This document shows, piece by piece, positions 1 to 63,726 of a stretch of DNA of 64,000 nucleotides; within the stretch, counting starts at the first letter, position 1, and the number at the start of each line of letters is the position of its first letter. Under the pieces are notes generated by a model. That model ran no database searches. It saw only the letters and a program-made list of their open reading frames with translations, and was not told the DNA's origin. The DNA is taken from the NCBI RefSeq assembly GCF_040581485.1, contig NC_090128.1:25946931-26010930 (forward strand), in the 5' to 3' direction. The position numbers and the translations under genes are program-made. Origin of the DNA: Linepithema humile. Lineage: Eukaryota; Arthropoda; Insecta; Hymenoptera; Formicidae.

Positions 1-49259
<49,259 letters not shown>

Positions 49260-52200
49260 CTGTAACATGCAAAAATAACAGCGATCGTTATCGTTGGAAA
49301 AACAAGACAGAAATACAGTTGATATATAAACCGGTGTTCTGGGGATATTCAAAAGTGCACGGGAGCTCCGCAAGTCTTAAACGAAATTGTAATTATTCTA
49401 TCCTCGAAGAGAGTTGTGTATTATGTAACATCACTATTTTACGCAATAACACTCGTAATAATTGTGCGTGATAATGTCTCTGTCATATGTTTGGTTTAGA
49501 AAAATATCACGTTGTAATGTGCGAACATCTGTTTACGTGCCAGTATTATTTATAGGTTATTATTATTTAGCACTGAGACAAATGCGCGTGCTATTCCCTT
49601 TATGAGGATCGAGCGACCGTCATATGATGGGTAATCTCGTTGACCATTATGCGTGGTCTTCCACAAAGCACAATAATACCGCAAAAGTGTCAGCTTGCGG
49701 TACATACTGAACGCCTGCTGGATAGATCCGTTTTTATTAGCACGCCGAAGACAAAAAGGATCATTGATAAAAACGGCGTATGTGCCGGCGGCAAGCCGTA
49801 CAGATCTAAATTTGATTACCACGTTAACAAAGTCGCTTTTAATAACGGGGAGTAAACGATTGAGTGAAGAAGATAACAATGAATGAAAACGTAAGACGCC
49901 CAATTACTCCGTCGGTTAATATTGACAAGCATGAATACTAATTCTTTTAGTTTCGTCAACCTTTCAAGTTTATTTTTATTTATAAAATAAACCCACATTT
50001 TTGTTTTTGAAACAAACGATCTTTTCGTATGTGAAAATTGACATTATTTAGCATTGTGGTCAGTGCATCAAATAAACAACCTTTTTTTTTCAGTCGTTCA
50101 ATATTCAGCGTTAAACCAATATTGAAGTTTTATTGAAATTCAAGTGAAAAAGGTGATACATAAAAAAAATAATAGATGGTATATTATTGTTGCTAGAAAA
50201 AACAATACTGATAAAAGAACAAAAATTGAATTTGTGACTATGTTATTTGTATAAATGCGCAGTTTTTGCGCAATTATACAGCATTTACACACAATTATGT
50301 GATAGCTATGCTAATCTATATCTATTATGCGGTAATGTGATGATTCGGAGTTTTTAACGTCATGGCGTTTAACCGCAACGGCCAGTACGCCTCAGATAAA
50401 TGGCGATGATGGACAAACGCGATAAAACGTAAAGAAGAACGGACCATCTCGGAATGGGTGGAAGAAAAAAAGGGAGAGCGACGGAGATAGGATATCGGCT
50501 GCACCGATTGCGAAGGTGAGGGAAGATTCAAACGGTTGGAAGCGATCCAAAGGGAAGGTAGGCGGCGGATAAAAGAGTGCTGGCGAGGAAAAAGAGAGGA
50601 GGTAGCTGTGGGAGCTGCAACCCCTACAAGTTAATCGCTAAAGAAGAAACTGACAAGACTTGTGGCCGGAGATTTTTGCACCGGTCGTCTAAATGACTGA
50701 GAAACGACGGTATTTTCGTACCTTAATGCGAATAACATTGTGGCCTTGCGCTGACAACAAGTTACGTAACACGATAAACGTTGTCGGTTTTTTATAATGA
50801 ATTCATTGACTCACGTTTCTTAATGGCAAAAATTTAATGAATTAAATGCTTGAATTCCATTTAAATATAAATAAAAACTTGTTAAAAACAGTATATTTGA
50901 AACGATTGTTAAAGAAGCCAAATATGTATTTCAAGTATGATCTTTAGGACTTCCTTTTTCGATTCGAATAGAAAATGGCTTTTCCGAGGCCATTTCATCG
51001 AGTTTACAAAGGAAATTGCGCATGCCTAGAGGCAGCGACTTATTAACCATTTCGTTGTTATCATTATAGTACCCGTGTATAATTTCGGCGAAATTACGCG
51101 CAGCCTACTTTATTTTAATTATTCTTTTATGCTCGCCCTCACGCCCGGTGTTCGTCTAGAGGGTCCGAGCTAAAAAAAAAAAAAAACAAAAAAGAACATA
51201 GGAAGAGAGAAGCTAGAGGCTCGCGCCGTTTTTATTTTCGTTGCTCCGCGGCTACCACGTGTACGTGCAGTAGAGCAGAATTCAGAGATCCGGCGGCGCG
51301 GTGGCCGGCATTTATTGCGGCCACCCCGAGGGTACATTTATATTCATAAGCATAATGGGGCATTGTGATATATGTGCGCCCGTGCCTTGGTCAAGAGTGT
51401 CTCCTCGCTCTTTCGTCATTATTAATTCCGCGTGCCTTCGCGCGGTCGAGTTAACACTTGCCAATATTTGCAGACGGTCGTAAAAATACGACGCACACAC
51501 CAAGTCCTTTATCCACCCTCTTCCGATTGTCGCGAGGTTCCGCTTCTAATTGTAAGTTGCTGCTGACGGATGTTAACTTGGGGAATATCGCGAGCAGTAT
51601 TTCCCTCAAGGACCGAACATCTGTGCACTTCGTACTTTGAAACGTACTTGTTAGATTCGTGCGTCGATTGTACGAGGTATCGTAGTTCTACACACTGCTA
51701 CAACATTCCTCTCTTGAAGTTATCCAGGATATTCCATAAAGTTTTGCGCGTCAAATTGCAGGAGCATATTTTCTAAGAAATTTAGGGACAATTTTTGTCC
51801 TGCAAAAATTTAATTAAGCGTCGCTGTTCTTGCGCAACTTTTGAATTTTCCTCATTAGTGACCAAAACTTGAGTGTTGAGGTAAAGTCTATTTACATTTA
51901 TTATGATTTTATAAAGATGTGTGTGTGTGTGCTACAAATTTATTTAAGTTTTGTTTAACTTGATATATAATATAATACAGTAGCACACAATATTTTTTGT
52001 TTAAATTCACATAGCTAACCGTATGAGCATACGTATGCAGCGAAAATTAATGCTCATTTAAGACATATGTACAATGTACTAAATAAACCGTATAGCGGCA
52101 ACATGCTGTCCGCGTAAATTTCTTTTTAGCATACATAAATTTCATTAAAACTAACAGTTAACGAGATAACTATAAGATAGTTTGTTAAATTTTAATCAGT

Positions 52201-55200
52201 TTCCTGGATGCGGTATAGACTATAGTAAAAAATTACTTGGTGGCTGAATAATGTATAATGATACTTTTTATATATTCACACACACATATAAAAGGCAGAT
52301 ATTAATTTATTTAAGTAAACAACTGAGATACTTAAAAATTACAGGAGCTTGTTCTTTTATAAATAAAGATGATATTCACTGTTACGTATAAAATAATTGT
52401 GAAAAAATATGTACATTTTTCTAAAAATATAACATTTAAAATTTATAAAATATAATTAGCGAAAAAATGAAAAATATGAGATATACGACAAATATTTTTG
52501 GATTATTCTACAAAATTAAATATTTCAATTTTTTTGAAATTTTTGCAATCTCTTAAGCTATTTTGTATGGGCTAAACTTTGCGCAAGGTATTTACGTGTT
52601 TATCATCTTATTTGTTCCGATATATCGTGAAAGTTTCAAATCGATGCGCAAGCTCGTATACGACACACAATGAGCATACCAAAGTTGCGTCAAGTATGCG
52701 AAAGGAACGCTTGATCAAGTATAGGCGGCAGATGGTCGCAGTATTATCGACTCTATGCATTGGCTCACGACTGGACAAGTTTAGCGTCTATTATTATACT
52801 AAATATATCTAGTCGTTGCAGCCAGCCTGGGTCAGGCTAATGATGCCGGCAAAGTTTGCATACTGCACGGACAGGTGCTACGTTAATGCAGATGATACTT
52901 CTGCTATCTAACTTTGTTATACACATGTACAGCCGATAGCAAGGCACGCATTATCCAATGGCCAGGCGACAATAAATAAGCGATACTTATGTAGCAATGT
53001 AGAATTCAAATCGATCAAAAAGGATTCCACGCAACCGCCTGGATTAGAAAAGTTACGAGGCAAAGGCAATTGCTACTTCTCAGTTCTTTTGTTTGAGACC
53101 CTCGTCACTTGCGCGTAAAATTTTAAGTGATCGAATAATTTAACCATTGATTCGACTGAATATTTAATTTTCTTATTGATGAAGTAGTCTTCAAATTTCA
53201 TACTATTTTCTCGCATAAGATATTAAGTACTACCACGAAACGATAATTCAACTTTGTAAGTCGAGGAAATCGATTTGACAGAGTGTCGATAATTCGGGGT
53301 GAATTTATTCTGATCTTTATTTCGACTTCGAAATACGCTTGTTCCATTGCTTAATTTATTCTTGCGTTCCTTATTCCTCTGTTTTTTTTCCTTTTTTAGT
53401 CGAAAAGTTTCAGGAGGCCATTTCATAACTTAGAGACCATCAGCGGGAACACTTGCCAGCCGAGAGAATACTCAGGGACTCGAATATCGTGGGCAAAATT
53501 ATTTTTTACTCGCCAAGTTTCAAGTACCCGTCATAATGTAACCGGGCGGATCCTCAACTGGGTCGCGACGATGATGTCAGCTACCTTCAGCAGGCAACTA
53601 GACGAATCTCATGGCTCCCGCTCTCCCGTCGTACATAAGACTTCTTCCGCGACAGTAAACTTAGCAAGATTGGTTACATTGCTGTACTTTAACCTTGGAC
53701 GCTATAATTCCACGCCATGAAAGCATCTGTATCCTTCATACATAAGGAGCATTATTATAGTAAATGAGGGAGCTTGATAATTACAAGTCTTCATGATGCT
53801 TTTCAGAAAAAGACATAATTATCGGAGCTATCTTTATGACACGGCACGATAGATATGTATGATGCACATTTTATTCACTCTTTCTCTAAGAAGCATCATA
53901 TTCCGCTATATATTTAGTCTACCGTATATAGTGTAACGATACAATGCCGCCGATTGTATGAAACATTTTCGAACCGGCGAATGGATGAATACCTCATAGA
54001 TAGATACCTGTACGTGTCGCCAGCATTATATTTAGCAACTGGGGAACGACTAATTCCAACTAGCGTTCACGAACCATTTAACTTGGTAACTTGTCCTATC
54101 ACGCATGTTCCTATTTGTCCTTTAGCAGTCGCTGCGCCCGTGTGTGTAGATGTATCGGTGCGCGGAGGTGCGATGCAAATACGCGGGCATGCACCGACCT
54201 TATCAGAATTATCAGAGCACTGTTTCCTGGCCCTCCCCGTATCCGTATGAAGTTCGCGCGCACAATAGACAAAGTTTCCGCGACCCGACGATTATCTCGA
54301 TTTGAGCCGGCGCGCTTGGCGGTGCATACGAATTCTATAGAAATCGCTAAGAGCGAGATACTCTTAAGTGGTCGTAAACTTCGCGGAGGATCGTACGCAT
54401 GTTACATCCAACAGTGGTAAAGCGCGCGATTATCGCACTAAATAAAATTCCGTGCTGAATGCGAAATCAGAATTGCGTATGGCTGTACAAGATGCTTGTG
54501 AAATAAAAAAAAAAACATATTTAAACTATTTGCAAAACGTTGCGTGAACGCTCATAAATCTAATATAGATCGTATCCAATATTAAAGACAACGGCAGTGA
54601 AAGCCGGCCGTATAATGATGTTTCCAATTAAAACTTGAAAATGCACGCTAACGAGGAAATGCAAACTTGCGTAGAGTTTGGATAGGAAATTGGGTCAAGC
54701 CACTATAAATTTGCCGGCATCGCATAAAATTTTCCGATATTTATATTCTCGTGTCACTGTCGCCACATGTTTTGTTTTTATTTTGACATATCCTTCTTTT
54801 ACATCCTTTTGTCATCGAATTTTCGTTCTCCGCGTCGTCTTCGTCGCGTTCGCGTCCACGAGAGAAAGCTTTAATTCCGCGGCAATTATTAATCGCGCGG
54901 ATATCATCGCGAAACGAATCAGAACCGACCGCGTTTACGTTTCTCGGAATCTGCGGGCGCAGAGTTTTCATTTCGACGGAAGCTGAAAGTCGCGGCAGGA
55001 AGTAGCCATTATTCTTCCCGGGCGATATGTGGGAACGAGAGACGCGTAATAACGTCGAGGAATTTTCCGAGGACCGTCCGGTTTTCCCGCCATACCCTGC
55101 GGTCTCCGGTTCCCAGTCCACGAGCTAGTTTTCTTTTTTTTTTCCTCCTCGTTTTCTGGGTGCAAGGCGAAACTTTCTCCCCTTCTTTCGCCTTTAGACA

Positions 55201-58200
55201 CGTACACGACGGCATAGGGATTCACCTGTGCGTGAAAGCAGACGGGGCACGAAGTCGACGAGGAGCTTGGAGGGAATCTTATTGTAGTGGGATTTAAGAG
55301 AGAATTCAGTACAGCACGAAATTCTGAACAGGTCCGCCCTCGGTTACGAGCGCGTACTTCGCGAAACACCTTGCGGGCAGCTCGACGAACGTCTGACAGA
55401 CTACGGTGACGAGGGTGAAAGTAGCATTTGTATCGACAAACTGGAATAAAGAGGTTGCGACTCCAAGAGTTCTTTGTATTCGCTTTATGTGTGTCTGATG
55501 TTTTATTATATACAGAAATGTATGAAATAAAATGTATATATATAGTAATTGTATCAAATGTTGCGCTAGTGCTAAATCGAATCATAAAAATAGAATTTAT
55601 GAAGAAATTCTTTTCTCGAGCACTACTTATTGAAATAATACGTGTAAGTATATCGGAAAAATAATCAATTTTCTTCCCGTAATATTAAAATAATACTTTT
55701 TTGAAAAATATTTCAAGTTTTATTGTTGTAGTATATTATTCGTATAATTCGGCATGTAAAGCAATAAAGACAATAACGACAAGTGAATTAACTTGGATGT
55801 TTAAGAACATTGGAAAAATGTCCCAGCTTCGAGGACTGTTCAAAGGTTCTCCTGTGAAGTTTAATTTCTCAAAAATAATCGATTTCGAGGTGGTACTCGA
55901 CCCGGTAATCGAGGCTGGCCGTTCGCCCTTCTGTCTCGTTTTACGGCAGATCGGGCGCAGTAAGAAATATCCTGTACCTGACAGGGTTTCAATGGCAAAA
56001 GGAGGATATAGAGTAGGTCGTCCGAGGAAGAGTATGTGCTTAGACAGGTTATCCTGATTTAGATGGAAGACTATTGTATCGATCGTCAAAATCGTTCAAG
56101 TTACTTCACGTGGCGAATCGTCGATATTGACGATTGCGCCTGTTCCAATTTCCTTGCTGCATTATACGTGTCAGTGGTCAGCGGACATTAATACAAAAGT
56201 AAGCAGTGCTTTCGTTGCATCATCATGCAATTAAAATGCCAGCGCACGCCTCATTAGACACCGAGCTTCAATTGCGGAAATGAAATTGGCCTTCAGCCGT
56301 CGCGACCCGTTTATGCATTATTAAACGACGTGAAACCAAAAACATCTATTCTCCCGCTCAAATTTTCTATTACTTTCCACATCGCTGGTAACCTCTTAAT
56401 TAATTTATTCACGAATCATTTATATTCTTCCCGCGATACGCGCCGCATAAAGAAGCAGAGAAACTTATAATTCAGGAAGAACGAAAAGAAACATTCTCCA
56501 AAGAGTAAAGATAATTTTGCATAAAATTAATGCTACTTGTTCTCAAGTGTCTCGACAAATCATTGTTAAGCTGTAATTACGCGGCGACCTATAAATGTCA
56601 TTTATACACAGACACAGCTTAAAGCATACTTTAGAGCATTGCAGTCCAACGTAAAACGTAAAACACATTGTCACGTTTTCTGTCATAACCGTATGAAGAC
56701 GGGCTTAACAAGATTTTTGTCATGGTGGTTTATGCATAAAGTTACCATAATGAAGTGGGAAACCACAAATGAGAAGTAAAGCAGGCGTCAAAAGAGAAAT
56801 TTCGCTATTTCGCTATTTAATTTAATAGATCTGGAAGATGTAAATCTAGAAAATAATGAAGAATGGAATTTTTGTGTAGCGTTTATCTTTAGATAAATTC
56901 TAGATGAAACCTTCGGATAAAGATGAAGAATATTACTTATCGCAGTCCACTTTATTCGCTTATTTCATTGTTTAAATAAAGTTTGGAGACTTATTTATGT
57001 AAACATTATATAATACATCGTTTATTTCTTGGCAGCAGACGGATATATTTTTAAGCATTTCAAGAAATTTCATTATGCATGGTAATAACACGTGTCAGCT
57101 CGCCAATGAAAGAAACGTAATTCCTTGGCGAGAGACTTGCACCGAAGATTAATCACGCTGTGACATTAGTTGAAGTCCGTGCGTGTCGCATTTTCTCGAG
57201 ACAAACGACTGGCGCTGGCCGTATTCGTAGATTCTATCGCTTTGACGATAAAACCGTCGGGTCTCCTTCGCCATTCTATTTGTAAGGACGCACCCTCGCT
57301 CTTATCCTCTCCCCCCTTTCTTAAATCCTGCCTGTCCGGTTAGACTGACCCTTTCCCCGTCTTTTTGTTTCATGATGTTTCCTTCCTCTTCAATTCTCCT
57401 CCTCTTTTTTTTCTGTTTTGCACCTTGAAAAGACCAGTAACCGGATTGCTGCTGGGAATAAGAGACGCGATTGGATTTGTAAGCTCGCTCGTGCGAGAAG
57501 AACTTCGTCTGTTTGCGCGTATGCACGTAAGAATATTGGCAGTGAGTAAGTTGAACGAATCATTTGACCGTAACGCACGTCCGCTGTCACGAGGGAAGCG
57601 ATCACTCGCGTTGTACGTGGCTCTCATGTAAACATTGCTCGGTGCCACAAGGTCTTGGAAATGCAAGTCTTTCGCAAAACTACGGGGGAGCAAAACGGCT
57701 CGTCAATTCAGTCATCGAATTTGTGATATTATTCGAAAACCACCGGCCGGATGCGCGATCTTGCGCTACTCTATTTACAAGGACTCGACCTGATATCTAT
57801 AAACTTGATTGGATTTGCAAATCTCGAATAGTGAGTCCTCGTCCTGATGGCGGATGAGCGAACATGAAGACGATTTGAACATAGCGTTTGATCGTGAAGC
57901 GGGGCAGTCCACTCTAAGATCGAACGTGAACATGAATGCAAATCAGTGTTTATATACAGATGGCGTCGCCAAAATGGCATAGTAAGCAAAACGCAATTTA
58001 TCGAATGGAACATATTTTGCGTGTCGAAATGACGCGATTGTACCTTTCAGAGTGCGCGCGATTTTATCAAAGAAGGAAATTATCGCGGCGCTTCGTCATT
58101 GAGTTTGGCGCATTTATAATTTCGCACTTTGCTATACAGCTAGTGATTTGCTGAATTCATTATTTATCTTAACAGATTAAAGAATTGAACTTCTTTTTAG

Positions 58201-58530
58201 ATAAACATAAATATTATTTACGAATAAATAATTATTATTCACAGATAAATAAATATTTTAAGTGTCAGATAAAAGGCTCTTTTATGTTTCATAATCCATC
58301 GTTTCATATTTCACACAAATATACACACGTCATGATAAAAACATGCATATAGGCACCTCTGGAACGTGAAGCATAGAAGATCCCATTTTTAGCGCATGTT
58401 GCTACATCAATTTTTCATCGAGTTATAGCGTTTTGAAAATCTGACGCGCGCGCATCATTTATGAATAAATACAGCGTGCAGACATGCACCTGTGGCACGT
58501 GTAAGCTGTTACATAACTATTATGTTACTA

Positions 58531-58552
58531 TGATCAGCTGACCAGCTGATCA
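58531..58552. repeat. Inverted repeat, 10-bp arms, 2-bp spacer
   Basis: TGATCAGCTG and CAGCTGATCA flank AC, giving two CAGCTG E-box cores in mirror arrangement. Pairing extends outward (GTTACT and AGTAAC) with a two-base bulge. Confidence 0.85.
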
Positions 58553-58947
58553 GTAACAGTAGGTCGAGTGAAACTCGTGATCGCTTCACCGCTAGCTTCC
58601 GTTCGAAATCACTATACTATCACGAAGTGATATAAGCTTCAATAGTATGGAAAAATCGCGGCAAATTGAAACAATATTTTATTTAATAACCGAGATTCTC
58701 TCCAATACGGTTGAAAAATTCAGAATTATTTATCTTGGATAATTAATGTGCGAGATATTATTGATTAAATGCAGAAATAAAATTAATGCTTTGCAATAGC
58801 ACAAAACAGTCGTTATCGGCCGGCGTGCTAAATCCACAAGATAGGAAAAACCGCTTTGCAATTATAATGAATTGTTTTATATATAATATATATTATTTAT
58901 ATTACGTATGCCATAATTACAGCAAGCGTTTTTGGATGACACATATG

Positions 58948-58950
<3 letters not shown>

Positions 58951-58985
<35 letters not shown>

Positions 58986-58997
58986 ATATATATATAT
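58951..58997 (+). repeat. (AT)n tract with one TGTG break
   Basis: About 47 bp of alternating AT, upstream of the receptor exons seen. Confidence 0.96.
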
Positions 58998-60309
58998 GAA
59001 TATATACTGAAAGAATAAAAGAAATTTTTTCTATGAACATACAATTGCAGATGAAATCTTCTTCTAAAAAAATTTAATTTACACACAAGCACATTTAGAT
59101 ACAACGCTTTGAATTTTAATGTGATATGTCAGATTAAATTTTTACAAACTTGTTTTACACAAAAATAGTTGAGTTTTACTTTGCAAAATCTTGCTCCGTG
59201 TATATTTCCATTAACATTATCATGGATATTATTTTGCTACATGTGCATTTTCTGTTTGTTTCAACAGTCATAACTCATCTGCGCAGATTTAATTAGTCGA
59301 GAGTGCTCTATCCGTAACCACGACCTTCTCTCATCATATACATACATAGTGAAGGGCATCAAGCTAGAGTGACTAGTTTGATCGTAAGCGCGACCGGAAA
59401 TCAATCTTACTTGAGTCATGACCGCGAATGCAAACCGTACTCTAAAGCTCTTAGTACCGCGAACTCTTTGATGAAAGTTTAATTAGTTTACTCGAGATGG
59501 ATTATCCATAATCGCAGTAATCGAGTAAATCCAATTCACATATTTCTTCCTTCCCCCCCCCCTCAATTTTCACTCCTGCATTGTTCCAATCGCAAGTATC
59601 GAGCTGTTCGTAACCACACAAACAAGATTGGATTTGCAAACTTCGAATAGAGGAATATGTACGGTCTCGTACATAGACGAACATCAAACGCAGGCAAATC
59701 CAGCGAGCCGTTTAACTGTGAGGAGCAGGAGCTCGACTTAGGTATCGTGGCTTGAGCGCAAATAGATAGCCCAGATATTACCCTATCTCTACAAAGGTGC
59801 TATTTATTCATGTACAACACGTTTGAAATAAAGTCAATAGTATTTCAACGGGCAATGCCGATGATGTGTGCGACCGAAACCGCCAGATATCAAGTTGACG
59901 GCGCGAGATTGAAATCGACGAAGAGTTGATGAAAAAGATGGTTACGCCATGAAGGGAGGTGACTACTAAAAATTTGACCACGTTTCTCTTTGATGTGGGA
60001 TTTAATTAAAAACGGTCGTTAATTTTTGGCTTCACCTCGTATGCGATATCACTTACTCGCGGTTTGCGTTCTTTCATCGAGGCGAGGAGGTAATATTCCA
60101 TTTAGTACGCGAGCTCACGCGTTCGTTTTTATAAATTCACTTTGTAGCGAGATATGTTCTCTAATCCCGGACATACCGATGGACATTAAAGTAGCGGGGC
60201 ACGCCGTGTCATTTGATGCCGCACATCATCCCGCTGCAAAGAAACGAGGAAAACGTGGATTCGCATGCAAATGCAACTCTATACTCTTCTTTTGACAGCG
60301 ATTCTCCTC

Positions 60310-60310
60310 G

Positions 60311-60371
<61 letters not shown>
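60310..60371 (+). repeat. (CT)n microsatellite with two TTT breaks
   Basis: About 62 bp of CT repeat. Several Leu-Ser and Arg-Glu open frames over it are artefacts. Confidence 0.97.
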
Positions 60372-63300
60372 CCCCGTCTCACGCAATCTCCATTTTTCGC
60401 ATTTATCTGCATATACGTGTACGCTATGCGGCCGCATACGCGTAACACGAATAGATCTGTCTATGCGCATCGAACATATTCCCATTTATCACATCTCGCA
60501 TCTCATCGCCTTCCCGTTTCCACTTCTTCTGAAAGGAGCTAATGCTACTTCATCCGTTCCCTTAGCGCCGAATGGTCCCCAAACTATTTCTTTTTTCCAG
60601 CTTCGTTGACAGGCAGGCAGGCAGCTGTGGACGGCGAGCGGTGATTAGCATGAGAAAGCTTCTTCTATTCACGCCGCGTATCATAGTACAAGACTAATAA
60701 GTTCTCCATTCAGTTAACAAGGAGTATTATGTTTACCGTGAAATATGTGAAGCGCATGGTGCGACGTGATGGTGAAATATTGATCGGGCCTCTAAACACG
60801 AGACGGCGAGATATCACGTGCGCGCGCCAAATGCGGCCGAAAACCTGGTGCAGCCGGGGCTTTCGAAAATTATCGGCTGATTCGGCAGGGTCGCCGGGTT
60901 CGAAATCGAATGGCCGAAATTCTCGATATCGGCGGACATACGTAGGACCCTTATAAGACCGTTATCGGCGTCGTTAAACCGTCGACTCTAATAGCGATTT
61001 CGATATACTTGGGATCGTGTCCTGGTCCCCATCGCCGGGATATCCGCTCGCGAATCCCGGTCGAGCAGACACCCTCTTTCGTGACCTGTCGCAGGATTTG
61101 CCGCCCCAATAAAAGGATTAACGGAACGAGGGTTAATCCTATTGGAAGGACCGTTCTCACACTCTTCGTGTTCTTCCCCATCCGACTGTTCCGCTTCGTC
61201 TCTATCCGTATTACAGCTACGCCGTTCTACCTGTATTGCTGTCTGATTAGTGGCTCTGTCCTATTGGCCAGGAAGTTCGACGCTGATAACGAACAATTAT
61301 TTTCGTTTAAAGTGTAACCTCGCACTTACGCTAGAATTTCGATTCGACGTGGACCATTTGGATTTCATTTCTAACGTAATTTAATGCTAAGTAATCTAGG
61401 CGTAGCAATAGTCAGATGTACTCCAATTACCTCGACTATTGAAATAAAAATTTAACTTTATTATAATAATTGGTTAATTAATGAAATTTCCAAAAATAAC
61501 TAAAACCATATGCTGTTATTTTGAAAATATCAAATATTTAAATTTCTCAAAAAATATAAATAAATGTATATTTTCTTAAATTAATTATAGCAATAAAAAG
61601 GAAAAATGTGTACAAATTCTTAATTGTAGAGAATTGTAATGTAAGTATTTTTTATATTTGCGTCGTTGATTTTTATTGCAATATATAAATGTCATAGATA
61701 TAATAAATAAAGTGAAATACAGGTAAAAATGTAAGAACAGTTATATATTCGACAGATGTACGGATAATGATATAAGTACATATTTCATGTATTCTCGTGT
61801 TACGTACGTATGTTCATATTACACATATCTGTAATACGAAGATACAAGATTATCGTCTGACATGGTTGGCGCGATACGAAATATACGGCAGCTAGGGTCG
61901 AGGAAGTTTTAGAGAGAATCCATAGGGAGATGGTATATCGAAAAACGATTAAGAATAACCAAAGCAGGCGAGTATGAGCCAGCCGTAAATTTTCCCAGCA
62001 GGATTTGTTCCATTAAATGTGGGGATTATTATTATCGAGGAATATTCAGGATTTCGGTCGGTTGATCGATCGTGTCGTATTATGCTTACAATGACAGGAG
62101 TCCCACGGCACTGCATCAACTAAACTAACGCTATCATGGTTTAATTCGATTTTAATTGTTGCGTTGCAATATCTGTAATCCGTCTTGATGGTACGCTTGA
62201 TAAGGGATATTTCTCTTCACGGATTCGTAGAGCTTCAGATAAGTAAATGGTATTCAAAATATTTGACTATACTTTCAATCGAATCGTTTACGCCAATTTT
62301 GTGTAAAATATTGCAAAAATATTGCTGAATATTAAACTAAAGATATTAAACTGAAAGGATGAGAAATTGAATCAGATCCAACGGTGATTTTGTCATCGTT
62401 CAGCAAACATTTTTTTTCCCGCCTGCAGAAGAGGTAACAAAGCAAAAACTTGCATCGCGTGCACAGAGAGCAATATCGTTACGCGCAGCTCGGTAATCAG
62501 CATCGATTGATTCTTGTCGCATTCGAATGCATGCAATGCCGATTTTAATTTTGCGCGTTTCTGAGTCAGGCGTCGAAGAAAAGAAGTCGCGTCGGCATGA
62601 GGGTTAAGGGCGAAGGTGGAGAAAAAGTGTCGCGATATTTTATGGGAGAAACTCTTCGTCCTTTCCCGCCTTAAAGCCGCCTTTCACGTCTTTTTTTTCC
62701 CCTCTTTCAATGGCTTCACTCTCTCCCTCGCACTCGACTATGTCTCTCCGTTGCTGTTTCTTTTTTTCTCCCTTTCTCTTATCCTCTTTCTCTCTCGACC
62801 CCTCGCCTTCTCCGTCGCCGCCCTCGAAAGCTCTTTCTGCTCCAGATATTCGGGCCGGGAGAGAGGGTGGTCTCGGGCGGTTGTAGGTGGTTTGTGAATT
62901 ACGAGACGTCGCGGAGAGAACGCGAATAGCGTGGAAATTGTACCGAAGCGATAATCCAACGTTCGGAATGTACGTAGTTACCGCATACACGGTGATATAC
63001 ATGCGCACGTTCGCCAAGTGTAAGAAGATTATAACTCGCGCGTAGGTGAAAACAAACGACTCGAAGGTACACATGTAATACATTTTAAGTCGCGTAATAG
63101 AATCGCGGACGCGCATATTGCCGCTCACGACTGCCGTTTTGATTTAAGCGTACACCTAAATCAAATCACTCGAAATGTAAGCAGCCTGTGCAAGTACGGT
63201 GGTCTTTAATTAATAGCCGAACTTAATCATTGTAAAGGAGGAAACCATTATCGACAGCGTGTCTGCGTTAGCATTCGACTCGTACGTAAGCTTTACGTAA

Positions 63301-63701
63301 GGAGTTTATAACATACATATAAAGGATATATACATATAAATATATACATATATAAATGGATATATGTGTTGCAGATGTATTACTGGTGTACGAGAAGCTG
63401 TCATACGCAACACGATCGGGAAATAAGGGAATATCGCACCAAACATCAAGCATATGTGAGTACTTCAAACTATTTTTACGGAAATGCGGATGAATTTATA
63501 GACATTAATAAAAACATCTCATAGCTATACAAGAATGTACATTAAAGTTTGCTCAACTTCGGAGCGCAAGAAAAAATTTTTTTTTTGTATAGTGTCTTAT
63601 ATTATCTCCTTCGTAAAAGAAATTTTTCGTGGAAATTATTGCCCATAAAGTTTCATTCTGCTGTGTCTTCCAAATAAGAGTAGCAAATATGAAACGATAT
63701 T

Positions 63702-63726
63702 AAAAAAAAAAAAAAAAAAAAAAAAA
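63702..63726 (+). repeat. Poly(A) run, 25 bases
   Basis: Homopolymer A25 on the plus strand. No retroelement body or target-site duplication is recognisable next to it. Shorter A runs occur at 6484-6503 and 47855-47873. Confidence 0.95.

Noticed and set aside
54741..55585. 126- and 205-codon minus-strand frames
   Set aside because: Low-complexity Lys/Glu/Arg/Ser-rich readings without motifs. The only coding-like part is the other frame at 55306-55442, kept as a tentative finding.
60209..60609. Several 68-114 codon frames on both strands
   Set aside because: Driven by the CT/GA microsatellite.
62640..63128. 162-codon minus-strand frame
   Set aside because: Half is Lys/Glu/Arg-rich from a pyrimidine-rich tract and half is AT-rich intron-like. 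No homology recognised.
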